DNA from: Streptoverticillium olivoreticuli subsp. olivoreticuli
GTDB taxonomy: Bacteria > Actinomycetota > Actinomycetes > Streptomycetales > Streptomycetaceae
Assembly: GCF_003391135.1 (NCBI RefSeq)
Contig: NZ_CP031455.1
Span: 7,591,501-7,655,500 of the forward strand
Direction: 5' to 3'
Length of the DNA: 64,000 nt
Both the position numbers and the translations under genes were made by a program. Of the stretch, positions 26,370 to 37,047 are shown piece by piece. Under the pieces are notes generated by a model, which ran no database searches, had not been told where the DNA came from, and worked only from the letters and a program-made list of their open reading frames with translations. The stretch's first letter is position 1; every line of letters starts with the position of its first letter.

Positions 26370-27307
26370 CACAGGTCGTCTTCCTGCTCGTCCCGCAGCT
26401 GCATCTGCTGGATCTCGCCGGGCCCGCCCAGGTCTTCTCCACGGCGGCCGGCCTCGGCCACGACTACACCATCGGATACGTGGCCGAGCAGGAGGACGTC
26501 CCCACCGCCCAGGGTGTGCTGCTGCGGGCCGCCGTCGACTGGCCCGAGCTGACCGCCGACGACCTTGTCGTCGTCCCGGGCTGGTGCTCCCGCACCTTCC
26601 GCGAGAACGGGGACCTGTCGGCCGCGACGCTGGAGCGGCTGGCCGCGCACCACGCCGCGGGCGGCACCGTCGCCAGCGTCTGCGCAGGCGCGGACGCCCT
26701 CGGCCGGGCGGGCCTGCTCGACGGCCGCCGCTGCACCACCCACCACGACCTCCAGGACGAGCTCGCCCGGCGCCACCCCCGGGCGCGGGTCGTCCGCGAC
26801 GTGCTCTACGTCCTGGACGACCGCGTCGTCACCTCCGCGGGCATCGCGAGCGGCATCGACCTCGCGCTGCACCTCGTGGCCGCCCGGCACGGCCCGGCCG
26901 TGGCCGCCCGCGTGGCGCGCGCCATGGTCGTCCACGCCCGCCGCAACGGCGACGAGCAGCAGGCGAGCGTGATGCTGCGGCACCGCGACCACCTGATCGA
27001 CGCCGTCCACCAGGCGCAGGACCTGATCGACGCCCGCTTCACCGAACGGCTGGGCCTCGCCGACCTGTCGGCGGCCTGCGGCCTCAGCGAGCGCACCCTG
27101 ACCCGCCGCTTCACCGCCGCCACCGGCCTGACCCCGCTGCGGTACCAGCAGGATCTGCGCGTCGAGCGCGCCGAGCACCTCATCGCCCAGGGCTCGACCG
27201 TGGAGGCGGCGGCCCGCGCGGTCGGCTTCCAGGACGCGCGGATGCTGCGCCGCCTCCGGGGACGGACACCGGTGCCGGAGGCGGCGCGCCGGCCGGTCAG
27301 CGGGTGA
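26366..27307 (+). CDS. GlxA-type AraC regulator (DJ-1/PfpI domain plus HTH)
   Basis: The 313-residue protein starts at GTG 26366, overlapping the upstream stop by 4 nt. Residues about 1-185 form a DJ-1/PfpI-like sensor domain; its nucleophile-elbow region SVCAGADALGRAGLLDG has the Cys. The C-terminal AraC domain (about 210-300) has the first HTH (LGLADLSAACGLSERTLTRRFTAATG). The second HTH is shortened: after VGFQDARMLRRL the usual end is replaced by a Pro/Arg-rich tail. It overlaps the leftward secreted protein gene by 11 nt. Confidence 0.88.
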   Translation: MTQVVFLLVPQLHLLDLAGPAQVFSTAAGLGHDYTIGYVAEQEDVPTAQGVLLRAAVDWPELTADDLVVVPGWCSRTFRENGDLSAATLERLAAHHAAGGTVASVCAGADALGRAGLLDGRRCTTHHDLQDELARRHPRARVVRDVLYVLDDRVVTSAGIASGIDLALHLVAARHGPAVAARVARAMVVHARRNGDEQQASVMLRHRDHLIDAVHQAQDLIDARFTERLGLADLSAACGLSERTLTRRFTAATGLTPLRYQQDLRVERAEHLIAQGSTVEAAARAVGFQDARMLRRLRGRTPVPEAARRPVSG

Positions 27308-27662
27308 ACTTCACGCTGCGCGCGGCGACGTTCCCGACCGCTGCGCGCGGTGCCAGCGTTCCCAGCCGCCGGGTGCAGCGGTTGTCGGAGTAGTAGAAGG
27401 CGTGGCTGTTCGTCCCGTTGCTGATCTGGAGGATCGTGGTGTGCCCGCCGGAGAGCAGCTGGACGCACTTGCCGGCCGGCGGGTTCTCGGTGCGCCGCCG
27501 CACGGTCTCGTGCAGGCAGACCGTGTCCGCCGCGCCGGTGCCCGGTGAGCACCGGTCGTACTCCACGGTCAGCGCGCCGTTCGCGGCGCGCGCGTCCGGG
27601 CAGAGCGCGGCGACGAGCAGCAGGACGGGCACAACGGCGCCCAGGGCACGGCGGATACGCAT
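27297..27662 (-). CDS. Small secreted protein with four cysteines, unknown function
   Basis: The 121-residue protein has a signal peptide (basic start, hydrophobic core, cleavage near ARA-ANG). The mature part of about 95 residues has four cysteines that could form two disulfides. A purine-rich GAGGGGA lies before the ATG. It overlaps the end of the GlxA-type gene tail to tail. I do not recognise the family. Confidence 0.72.
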   Translation of the reverse strand: MRIRRALGAVVPVLLLVAALCPDARAANGALTVEYDRCSPGTGAADTVCLHETVRRRTENPPAGKCVQLLSGGHTTILQISNGTNSHAFYYSDNRCTRRLGTLAPRAAVGNVAARSVKFTR

Positions 27663-27862
27663 CGGGAATCCCCTCGCAAGGTGACGGTCTGGTGCCCCCA
27701 GCTACCCACGGCACCCCGCCCGCGCGCGGGGATTCACTCGTCGGTGGGCGCTGCGCGCCGAGCGCGCCGAACAGCCGCTCCCCAAGGGGCCCTTGGCCTC
27801 CAGGAGGGGCGGAGCCGATCGCCGGATGGCGGCCGCTCTCCTCGTGCCCGCGCGAGCGCCCT

Positions 27863-27892
27863 TCGGCGGGGCGAGGAGAGAAACCCCGCCGA
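27863..27892 (+). promoter_or_regulatory. Stem-loop upstream of dppA with purine-rich loop
   Basis: A 9-bp perfect stem (27863-27871 with 27884-27892) encloses a 12-nt loop CGAGGAGAGAAA. It lies 40 nt before the dppA start. Its role is unknown; it could be a transcription factor site or mRNA structure if the transcript starts upstream. Confidence 0.35.
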
Positions 27893-27932
27893 TACCCGTG
27901 CGCACCGCCACCCCCTGCGATAAGACTGTCGC

Positions 27933-28769
27933 ATGGTGAAGATCCTGATCTCCGCGGACATGGAAGGCGCCACCGGCGTCACCTGGCCGGGCGACGTGCT
28001 GCCGGGCGCCCCGCAGTGGGAGCGCTGCCGCCATCTGTTCACCTCCGACGTCAGCGCCGCGATCGCCGGGTTCTTCGACGGCGGCGCCGACGAGGTCCTC
28101 GTCAACGAAGCGCACTGGAGCATGCGCAACCTCCTGCTGGAGAAGCTGGACGAGCGCGCCGAGATGCTCACCGGCAAGCACAAGACGCTGAGCATGGTCG
28201 AGGGCGTGCAGCACGGCGACGTGGACGGCGTCGCCTTCGTCGGCTATCACGCGGCCGCCGGCGCCGAGGGCGTCCTCGCGCACACCTATCTGGCCAATTC
28301 GCTCACCGGCGTATGGGTGGACGGCGCGCGAGCCAGCGAGGGGTTGCTCAACTCTCTGGTCGTCGCGGAATACGGTGTGCCCGTGGTGCTGGTGACGGGT
28401 GACGACCGGACCTGCGAGGACGCCAAGGGCTATGCCCCCGCGGCCCGTTCGGTCGCCGTCAAGGACTATGTGTCGCGGTACGCGGCGGTGTGCCGCACCC
28501 CGGCGCGCACGGCGGCGGAGATCCGGGCCGCGGCGCGGGAGGCGGTGCCGCTCGCGGTGCGCCACGAGCCGGTCCGCAGGGGGCCGCTCACCATGGAGCT
28601 GGAGTTCGACGCCGAGCACCTCGCCGGGGCCGCCACGTGCGTGCCGGGCGTCGAGCGGAGCGGTGAGCGCCGGGTCGCCTACACCACGCCGACCATGTAC
28701 GAGGGCATTCGCTGCTTCAAAGCGGTCACGACCGTCGTGTCGGCCGCCGTGGAGGAAGAATATGGCTGA
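27933..28769 (+). CDS. dppA: D-aminopeptidase (DppA, peptidase M55)
   Basis: The 278-residue protein begins MVKILISADMEGATG, where SADMEG provides metal ligands of the M55 family; further conserved parts are VNEAHWSMRN and FVGYHAAAG. It removes N-terminal D-amino acids from peptides, for example from peptidoglycan fragments. No Shine-Dalgarno is seen; AAGACT lies 5 nt before the start, so the mRNA may be leaderless. It is first of three peptidase genes and overlaps the next by 8 nt. Confidence 0.9.
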   Translation: MVKILISADMEGATGVTWPGDVLPGAPQWERCRHLFTSDVSAAIAGFFDGGADEVLVNEAHWSMRNLLLEKLDERAEMLTGKHKTLSMVEGVQHGDVDGVAFVGYHAAAGAEGVLAHTYLANSLTGVWVDGARASEGLLNSLVVAEYGVPVVLVTGDDRTCEDAKGYAPAARSVAVKDYVSRYAAVCRTPARTAAEIRAAAREAVPLAVRHEPVRRGPLTMELEFDAEHLAGAATCVPGVERSGERRVAYTTPTMYEGIRCFKAVTTVVSAAVEEEYG

Positions 28770-30099
28770 CACCCAGGCGGAGCGGGTCGACGGACGGGCG
28801 CTGGACGAGGCGGTGCGCTTCACCTCCGAGCTGATCCGCATCGACACCACCAACCGCGGCGGCGGCGACTGCGAGGAGCGCCCGGCGGCCGAGTACGTCG
28901 CCGAGCGGCTGGGCGAGGCGGGTCTCGACCCCGTGCTGCTGGAGAAGGCGCCGGGCCGCACGAACGTCGTCGCCCGGATCGCCGGCACCGACCCGGACGC
29001 GGACGCCCTGCTCGTCCACGGCCACCTGGACGTGGTGCCCGCCGAGTCCGCCGAGTGGTCCGTCGACCCCTTCTCGGGCGAGGTGCGCGACGGAGTGGTG
29101 TGGGGCCGCGGCGCGATCGACATGAAGAACACGGACGCGATGATCCTGGCGGTCGTCCGGGCGTGGGCGCGGGCCGGGGTCCGGCCGCGCCGGGACATCG
29201 TGCTGGCCTTCACCGCCGACGAGGAGGACACCGGCGTCTTCGGGTCGGCCTTCCTCGCCGCCGAGCACCCCGGGCTGTTCGAGGGCTGCACCGAGGGCAT
29301 CGGGGAGTCCGGCGCGTACACCTTCCACGCGGGCCCGCGGCTGAGGCTCTATCCGGTGGCGGCGGGGGAGCGGGGCACGGCCTGGATCGGACTGACCGCG
29401 CGGGGCCGGGCGGGCCACGGCTCGAAGGTCAACACGGAGAACGCGGTCAGCGCCCTCGCCGCCGCCGTCGCCCGCATCGGCGACCACCGGTGGCCGCTGC
29501 GGCTCACCCCGACCGTGCGGGCGGCGCTGATGGAGATCGCCGCGCTGCACGGCATCGACGCCGACCCCGACGCCCCCGACTTCGATGTGGAGGACCTGCT
29601 CGGCAAGCTCGGCCCGGCCGCCGCGCTGCTCGCCCCGACGCTCCGCAACAGCGCCAACCCGACGATGCTGCAGGCGGGGTACAAGGTCAACGTCATCCCC
29701 GGGACGGCCGTCGGGCACGTGGACGGGCGGACGGTGCCGGGCGGTGAGGAGGAGTTCGCGGCGACCATGGACCGGCTCACCGGGCCGCAGGTGGGCTGGG
29801 ACTTCTATCACCGCCAAGACGCCCTGCAGGCCCCCGTCGACGTGCCGCTGTTCGCGCGGATGCGCTCGGCCGTCGAGCACTTCGACCCGGACGGGCACGT
29901 GGTGCCCTTCTGTATGTCGGGCGGTACGGACGCCAAGCAGTTCGCCTCCCTGGGCATCGTCGGCTACGGCTTCTCCCCGGTCCGGCTGCCGCCCGGCTTC
30001 GACTACCAGTCGCTCTTCCACGGCGTCGACGAGCGCGTACCGGTCGACGGGCTGCACTTCGGCGTCCGGGTGCTCGACCACTTCCTGATGGACCTCTGA
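28762..30099 (+). CDS. M20-family peptidase (ArgE/DapE-like)
   Basis: The 445-residue protein starts at the ATG at 28762, inside the end of dppA, after GGAGGAAGA. Zinc ligands and catalytic residues are visible in VHGHLDVVPA, WGRGAIDMKN, and FTADEEDTG, followed by the dimerisation-domain motif GRAGHGSKVN. It hydrolyses an amide or dipeptide bond. With dppA and the S9 peptidase it forms a peptide-salvage operon. Confidence 0.9.
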   Translation: MADTQAERVDGRALDEAVRFTSELIRIDTTNRGGGDCEERPAAEYVAERLGEAGLDPVLLEKAPGRTNVVARIAGTDPDADALLVHGHLDVVPAESAEWSVDPFSGEVRDGVVWGRGAIDMKNTDAMILAVVRAWARAGVRPRRDIVLAFTADEEDTGVFGSAFLAAEHPGLFEGCTEGIGESGAYTFHAGPRLRLYPVAAGERGTAWIGLTARGRAGHGSKVNTENAVSALAAAVARIGDHRWPLRLTPTVRAALMEIAALHGIDADPDAPDFDVEDLLGKLGPAAALLAPTLRNSANPTMLQAGYKVNVIPGTAVGHVDGRTVPGGEEEFAATMDRLTGPQVGWDFYHRQDALQAPVDVPLFARMRSAVEHFDPDGHVVPFCMSGGTDAKQFASLGIVGYGFSPVRLPPGFDYQSLFHGVDERVPVDGLHFGVRVLDHFLMDL

Positions 30100-30133
30100 G
30101 ATTCGACTTCAACGGACAGGAGATGTGACGGAC

Positions 30134-32116
30134 ATGGTGTCCACGGCGCCCTACGGAGCCTGGCAGTCCCCGATCGAGGCCGGGCACGCGGCGCACTCCG
30201 GCGGCAGGCCGGACGCCGTGGGCGTGGTCGGCGACGAGGTGTGGTGGGTGGAGCCACGCCCGGCCGAGGGCGGCCGCCACACCCTGGTGCGGCGGCGGGC
30301 CGACGGCTCCGAGTCCTCGCTGCCGGCCGCGCCGTGGAACGTGCGGAGCAGGGTCATCGAGTACGGCGGCGGTCCCTGGGCGGCGGTGCCCCGGGACGAG
30401 GGCGGCCCGCTGGCGGTGTTCACGCACTTCGCCGACCAGCGGCTGTACGCGGTCGAGCCCGACGCTCCGGGCGGCGGGGAGCCCCGGCCGCTGACCCCGC
30501 GCTCCCCGGTCGGCGGCGGGCTGCGCTGGGCGGATCCCGTGCTCCTGCCCGGGCGCGGCGAAGTGTGGTGCGTGCTGGAGGAGTTCACCGGCGAGGGCCC
30601 CACCGACGTGCGCAGGCTGATCGCCGCGGTGCCGCTGGACGGTTCGGCGGCCGAGGACCGCTCCGCCGTCCGCGAGCTGACGGACGACGCGCACCGCTTC
30701 GTGACCGGACCGCGGCTCTCCCCGGACGGCCGGCGGGCGGCCTGGATCGCCTGGGACCACCCGCGGATGCCCTGGGACGGCAGCGAGCTGAAGACCGCCC
30801 GGGTCGCCGAGGGCGGCGGCTTCACGGAGGTCCGTACGGTCCTGGGCGGGCCGCGGGAGTCCGTCGCCCAGGCGGAGTGGGCCCCGGACGGCTCCCTGAT
30901 CGCGGCGACCGACCGCAGCGGCTGGTGGAATCTGCACCGCGTGGACGCGGACACCGGACGGAGCGTCAATCTCTGTGCCCGCGAGGAGGAGTTCGCGGGG
31001 CCGCTGTGGCGCACGCACCAGCGCTGGTTCGCGCCGCTGGCCAGCGGTCTCGTCGCGGTGCTGCACGGCAGGGGCGCCGCGGTCCTCGGCATACTCGACC
31101 CCGCCACCGGCGAGATCGCCGACGCGGCCGGGCCCTGGACGGAGTGGGCCCCGACCCTGGCGGTGAGCGGCACCCGCGTCGTCGGGGTGGCCGCGAGCGA
31201 CCGCACCTCGTACGAAGTGGTGGAGCTCGACACCCGCACCGGCCGGGCCCGCGCGATCGGCGCCCGCCACACCGACGCCGTGGACCCCGCCTACTACCCC
31301 CGGCCGCGGATCCGCACCTTCACCGGCCCGGACGGCCGGGAGATCCACGCCCATGTCTTCCCGCCGCACAGCCCCGACCACACGGCGCCCGACGGGGAGC
31401 TGCCGCCGTTCGTGGTGTGGGCGCACGGCGGGCCCACCAGCCGCGCCCCGCTCGTACTCGACCTGGAGATCGCCTATTTCACCTCGCGCGGCATCGGTGT
31501 CGCCGAGGTGAACTACGGCGGTTCGACGGGCTACGGCCGGGCCTACCGCGACCGGCTGCGCGAGGCGTGGGGCACGGTCGACGTGGAGGACTGCGCGGCG
31601 GTCGCCGAGGCGCTGGCCGCCGAGGGCACCGCCGACCGCGCCCGGCTGGCGATCCGCGGCGGCAGCGCGGGCGGCTGGACGGCGGCGGCGTCGCTCGTCT
31701 CCACCGGCCTCTACGCCTGCGCGACCATCGCGTACCCCGTGCTGGACCTGCTGAGCTGGGCCCGGGGCGGTACGCACGACATGGAGTCCCGCTATCTGGA
31801 GACGCTGGTGGGCCCGCTGTCCGAGGACCGCTACCGCGAGCGCTCGCCGCTGTACGGGGTGGACCGGATCTCGGCGGCCTTCGTGCTGCTCCAGGGGCTG
31901 GAGGACCCGGTCTGCCCGGCGGTGGAGAGCGAGCGCTTCGCCGCGGCGATGGCCGGGCGGGGGGTGCCGCACGCGTACATCGCCTTCGAGGGGGAGGGGC
32001 ACGGCTTCCGGCGCGCCGAGACCATCGTCCGCGCGCTGCAGGCGGAACTGTCCCTCTACGCGCAGACCTTCGGCGTCGAGGTGCCCGGCACACCCGTCCT
32101 GGAGCTCAGGCGGTGA
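30134..32116 (+). CDS. S9 prolyl-oligopeptidase-family serine peptidase
   Basis: The 660-residue protein is taken from the ATG at 30134; an in-frame GTG at 30125 lies too close to AGGAG. An N-terminal beta-propeller (about 20-390) is followed by an alpha/beta-hydrolase domain: GGSAGGW (nucleophile), LQGLEDPVCP (Asp), and EGEGHGF (His). It is cytoplasmic (no signal peptide) and would cleave short peptides. Last gene of the dppA-M20-S9 operon. Confidence 0.9.
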   Translation: MVSTAPYGAWQSPIEAGHAAHSGGRPDAVGVVGDEVWWVEPRPAEGGRHTLVRRRADGSESSLPAAPWNVRSRVIEYGGGPWAAVPRDEGGPLAVFTHFADQRLYAVEPDAPGGGEPRPLTPRSPVGGGLRWADPVLLPGRGEVWCVLEEFTGEGPTDVRRLIAAVPLDGSAAEDRSAVRELTDDAHRFVTGPRLSPDGRRAAWIAWDHPRMPWDGSELKTARVAEGGGFTEVRTVLGGPRESVAQAEWAPDGSLIAATDRSGWWNLHRVDADTGRSVNLCAREEEFAGPLWRTHQRWFAPLASGLVAVLHGRGAAVLGILDPATGEIADAAGPWTEWAPTLAVSGTRVVGVAASDRTSYEVVELDTRTGRARAIGARHTDAVDPAYYPRPRIRTFTGPDGREIHAHVFPPHSPDHTAPDGELPPFVVWAHGGPTSRAPLVLDLEIAYFTSRGIGVAEVNYGGSTGYGRAYRDRLREAWGTVDVEDCAAVAEALAAEGTADRARLAIRGGSAGGWTAAASLVSTGLYACATIAYPVLDLLSWARGGTHDMESRYLETLVGPLSEDRYRERSPLYGVDRISAAFVLLQGLEDPVCPAVESERFAAAMAGRGVPHAYIAFEGEGHGFRRAETIVRALQAELSLYAQTFGVEVPGTPVLELRR

Positions 32117-32118
32117 GC

Positions 32119-32139
32119 GGGGTGACGAACCGTCACCCC
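32119..32139 (+). terminator. Terminator of the peptidase operon
   Basis: A perfect 9-bp stem (GGGGTGACG / CGTCACCCC) with a 3-nt loop begins 3 nt after the S9 stop codon. It separates the peptidase operon from the iron-regulated operon. Confidence 0.7.
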
Positions 32140-32166
32140 AGGGGGCTCCCCCTATAGGCAAGAGCC

Positions 32167-32185
32167 TGAGGTTAGCCTAACCTAA
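32167..32185. promoter_or_regulatory. Iron box 1 (DtxR/DmdR/IdeR type)
   Basis: The 19-bp site TGAGGTTAGCCTAACCTAA differs at one position from the consensus palindrome of DtxR-family iron repressors. It lies 124 nt before the dhbA start. It implies repression in iron-replete cells. Confidence 0.88.
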
Positions 32186-32247
32186 GCCCTTGGGTGCGCC
32201 GCTGTCGCGGAGGTGCCGACCGGTGCGCTTCGACCGAATCCGTCATG

Positions 32248-32266
32248 TAAGGTAAGCCTTACCTTA
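32248..32266. promoter_or_regulatory. Iron box 2 (DtxR/DmdR/IdeR type)
   Basis: TAAGGTAAGCCTTACCTTA is a perfect 9-1-9 palindrome of the DtxR-family type, 43 nt before the GTG start of dhbA and so likely overlapping the promoter or transcription start. It is 81 bp from box 1, about eight helical turns, so the two lie on the same DNA face. Confidence 0.88.
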
Positions 32267-32308
32267 CTTCGTATGGGAATCGTTCGTATGGGAATCGGGG
32301 GAACCGCC

Positions 32309-33088
32309 GTGCAGCAGTCAGAACTCTCCGGCCGCGTCGCGCTGGTGACCGGCGCGGGCCAGGGCATAGGCGAGGCCGTGACCCGCGCCCTCGTCACACA
32401 GGGAGCGCGCGTCGCGGCCCTCGACCGGACCCCGGACGGCATCAAGCGCCTCGAAGCCGAATTCGGCACCGCCACCGTCACCGCCCACACCGCCGACGTC
32501 GCCGACAGCACCGCCGTCGAAGCCGTCGTCGACCTGGTCGAGCGCACCATGGGCCCGCTCGACATCCTCGTCAACGTCGCCGGGGTGCTCCGCGCCTCCC
32601 CCGTCGTCGAGATCACCGACGAGATCTGGGAGCGGACCTTCGCCGTCAACTCCACCGGCGTCTTCGTCGCCTCACGGGCCGTCGCCCGCCGGATGACCGA
32701 ACGCCGCGGCGGATGCATCGTCACGGTCGGCTCCAACGCCGCCGGGGTGCCCCGCACCGGCATGGCCGCGTACGCCGCCTCCAAGGCCGCCGCCACCATG
32801 TTCACCAAGTGCCTCGGCCTGGAGCTGGCCCGCAGCGGCGTCCGCTGCAACGTCGTCTCGCCCGGCTCCACCGACACCGCCATGCAGCGCGACCTGTGGA
32901 CCGACGACGAGGCGCCCCGGCGCGTCATCGACGGCGACCCCGCGAGCTACCGCGTCGGCATCCCCCTCGGCCGCATCGCCGAGCCCTCCGACATCGCCGA
33001 GGCCGTCACCTTCCTGGTCTCCGACCGCGCCCGGCACATCACCATGCACGACCTCTACGTCGATGGCGGCGCCACGCTGCGCGCCTGA
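32309..33088 (+). CDS. dhbA: 2,3-dihydro-2,3-dihydroxybenzoate dehydrogenase
   Basis: The 259-residue short-chain dehydrogenase is taken from GTG 32309, with GGGGGA 7 nt before; ATGs at 32273 and 32288 are possible but add residues not seen in relatives. VTGAGQGIGEAV binds NAD; VNVAGVLR, GSNAAGVPRTGMAAYAASKAA holds the Ser-Tyr-Lys catalytic residues. The end HITMHDLYVDGGATL matches DhbA/EntA. It oxidises 2,3-dihydro-DHB to 2,3-dihydroxybenzoate. First gene of the iron-box-controlled operon. Confidence 0.95.
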   Translation: MQQSELSGRVALVTGAGQGIGEAVTRALVTQGARVAALDRTPDGIKRLEAEFGTATVTAHTADVADSTAVEAVVDLVERTMGPLDILVNVAGVLRASPVVEITDEIWERTFAVNSTGVFVASRAVARRMTERRGGCIVTVGSNAAGVPRTGMAAYAASKAAATMFTKCLGLELARSGVRCNVVSPGSTDTAMQRDLWTDDEAPRRVIDGDPASYRVGIPLGRIAEPSDIAEAVTFLVSDRARHITMHDLYVDGGATLRA

Positions 33089-33192
33089 CGGCACGCCACA
33101 CCCGGCAGCACCCGGGGCCGACGCGCCCACCGGCCCGCCGCACCCCCTTCACACCACGCCGGTGAGACCCACCGGAGGAAACGGAGCAACAG

Positions 33193-34469
33193 GTGACCAC
33201 GGTCCACCATGTCGCCGACCGGACGAGCGGACCCGCCGCCCGCCCCGCCGGCCGCCTCACCGCGATACCCGGCGACCCCGGGCGCGGAACCGGCGGGGCC
33301 GTCGACACCGTCGGCGCCGCGACCTCGCTCCTCGACGCCTACGAACCCGGCCGCGCCCGCTTCTTCGCCTCCCCGACCCGCACCCTGCTGGCCCACGGCG
33401 TACGGGCCGAGGTGCCGCACGGCGACACCCCCCTCGCCCGGCGCGTCACCGAGACCCTCGACGCCCAGCTGCTCGCAGGCCACGAGGCACCCATCGTCGT
33501 CGGCACCGTGCCCTTCGACCCCACCGCACCCGCCGAGCTCGCCGTGCCCCTGGCCGTCCGCTGGGCGCCGCCGCTCGCCGACGACCCGCTGATCGCCCTG
33601 CCCGCCGCCGCGCCCACCGCGGCCCGCTGGGACATCCGCCCCGTCCCTGAGCCCGCCGCCTACGGCGCCGCCGTCGCCGAAGCCGTACGCCGCATGAAGC
33701 GCGGCGACTTCGCCAAGGTCGTCCTCGCCCGCACCCTGGAGCTGACCTCCGACCGCGAACTCGACCTCCCCGCGCTCCTCCAGCGGCTCGCCCGCCGCGA
33801 CCCCGCCGGATACACCTTCGCCGTGCCCTCCGGCCCCGGCCGCACCCTGCTCGGCGCCAGCCCCGAACTCCTCGTCTCCCGGCGCGGCACCACCCTGACC
33901 GCCAACCCGCTCGCCGGCTCCACCCCCCGCAGCGCCGACCTCGCCGAGGACGTCCGGCGGGCCGCGGCCCTCCTGCAGTCGGAGAAGGACCTGCACGAGC
34001 ACGCCGTCGTCGTCGACGCCGTCCGCGAGGCGCTCACCCCCTACTGCCGCGGCCTCGACGTGCCCGAGCGCCCCACGCTCGTGCGCACCGCCGCCATGTG
34101 GCACCTCTCCACGACCATCGGCGGCGAGCTCGCCGAACCCGCCGTCTCCGCGCTGGAACTGGCCTCGGCCCTGCACCCCACCCCGGCCGTGTGCGGCACC
34201 CCCACCCGTACCGCCCGCGACGTCATCGGCGAGCTGGAGCCCTTCGACCGCGGCTACTTCACCGGCATGGTCGGCTGGGGCGACGCGAGCGGCGACGGCG
34301 AATGGGTCGTCACCATCCGCTGCGCGGAGGCCGAGGAGCGCACCCTGCGGCTCTACGCCGGCGCGGGCATCGTCGACCGGTCGTCGCCGGAGGCCGAGAC
34401 CGCCGAGACCGGCGCCAAGTTCCGTACGTTCCTCGACGCCGTCGGCGCCGACCACCAGGAGGCCGGCCG

Positions 34470-34473
<4 letters not shown>
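33193..34473 (+). CDS. dhbC: Isochorismate synthase
   Basis: The 426-residue chorismate-binding enzyme starts at GTG 33193. The family core is visible: KVVLARTLEL, GASPELLVSR, NPLAGSTPR, SEKDLHEHAVVVDAV, HLSTTIGGEL, HPTPAVCGTPT, FDRGYFTGMVGW and YAGAGIVDRSSP. It converts chorismate to isochorismate. The N-terminal 40 residues are low-complexity. Its end overlaps dhbE by ATGA. The gap from dhbA is 104 nt and holds no other feature. Confidence 0.95.
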
Positions 34474-36131
<1,658 letters not shown>

Positions 36132-36178
36132 GCCGCGCCGCCCGCCCCGTAGCTCTCCCGTACCCGAAAGGCCCCTTC

Positions 36179-36811
36179 ATGGCACTGCCAGCCATCGCCC
36201 CCTACCCCATGCCGGCCGCCGACGCGCTGCCCGCGAACAAGGTCGGCTGGACCGTGGACCCGGACCGCGCCGTCCTGCTCGTGCACGACCTCCAGAACTA
36301 CTTCCTCGGTGCCTTCACCGAGGGCGCCTCGCCCGTCACCGAGCTCCTCGCCAACGTCGCCACGCTCAAGAAGCACTGCGAGCGGCTCGGCGTCCCGGTC
36401 GTCTACTCCGCCCAGCCCGGCGGCCAGAGCCCCGCCGAGCGCGGCCTCCAGCAGGACTTCTGGGGACCGGGCCTGCCGGACGACGAGCAGGCGAAGGCGA
36501 TCCCCGCCGCCGTCGCGCCCACCGGGGGCGACACCGTCCTGACGAAGTGGAAGTACAGCGCCTTCGTCCGCACCGACCTCGCCGAGCGGATGGCCGCGCA
36601 GGGCCGCGACCAGCTCGTCATCGTCGGCGTGTACGCGCACATCGGCGTGCTGATGACCGCCGGTGACGCCTGGATGCGCGACATCCAGCCCTTCGTCGTC
36701 GCCGACGCCGTCGCGGACTTCTCCCCGGAGGACCACGCGATGGCCCTGCGCTGGGCGGCCGCCAAGTGCGCCGTCGTCACCACCACCGACCGGCTCTTCG
36801 AAGGAGCGTGA
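36179..36811 (+). CDS. dhbB: Isochorismatase (without fused carrier domain)
   Basis: The 210-residue protein starts at the ATG at 36179 after GAAAGG. LVHDLQNYF, LTKWKYSAF and VGVYAHIGVLMTAGDAWMRDIQPFVVADAVADFS match EntB/DhbB isochorismatase domains, including the His of YAHIG. It splits isochorismate into 2,3-dihydro-DHB and pyruvate. In E. coli EntB and B. subtilis DhbB an aryl carrier domain is fused to its C-terminus; here it stops before that and the carrier is the next gene, 5 nt downstream. Confidence 0.95.
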   Translation: MALPAIAPYPMPAADALPANKVGWTVDPDRAVLLVHDLQNYFLGAFTEGASPVTELLANVATLKKHCERLGVPVVYSAQPGGQSPAERGLQQDFWGPGLPDDEQAKAIPAAVAPTGGDTVLTKWKYSAFVRTDLAERMAAQGRDQLVIVGVYAHIGVLMTAGDAWMRDIQPFVVADAVADFSPEDHAMALRWAAAKCAVVTTTDRLFEGA

Positions 36812-36816
36812 CACCC

Positions 36817-37047
36817 ATGGCACTCACCCTCGAACAGATCCGGGCCGACGTCGCCGACGTACTCGGCGAGGACCCCGCCGACATCCCCGACGACGAGAAC
36901 CTCGTCGACTACGGACTCGACTCCGTCCGCATCATGACCCTCGCCGAGCGCTGGCGCCGTGCGCACGGCACCGAGGTCACCTTCGTCGAACTGGCCGAAC
37001 AGCCGGCGATCGAGCAGTGGGTTCCCCTGCTGGGGGCCCGGGGATGA
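36817..37047 (+). CDS. Stand-alone aryl carrier protein
   Basis: The 76-residue protein starts at the ATG at 36817 after AAGGAG. The phosphopantetheine serine lies in DYGLDSVRIM (Ser45). The rest matches EntB/DhbB carrier domains. DhbE would load DHB on it. It must first be primed by a PPTase; a Sfp-type one lies 2.9 kb downstream. The stop overlaps the NRPS start by ATGA. Confidence 0.92.
   Translation: MALTLEQIRADVADVLGEDPADIPDDENLVDYGLDSVRIMTLAERWRRAHGTEVTFVELAEQPAIEQWVPLLGARG

Noticed and set aside
27663..27932. Short rightward frames between the secreted protein and dppA
   Set aside because: Arg/Pro-rich translations, no ribosome site, and no codon bias of coding type.
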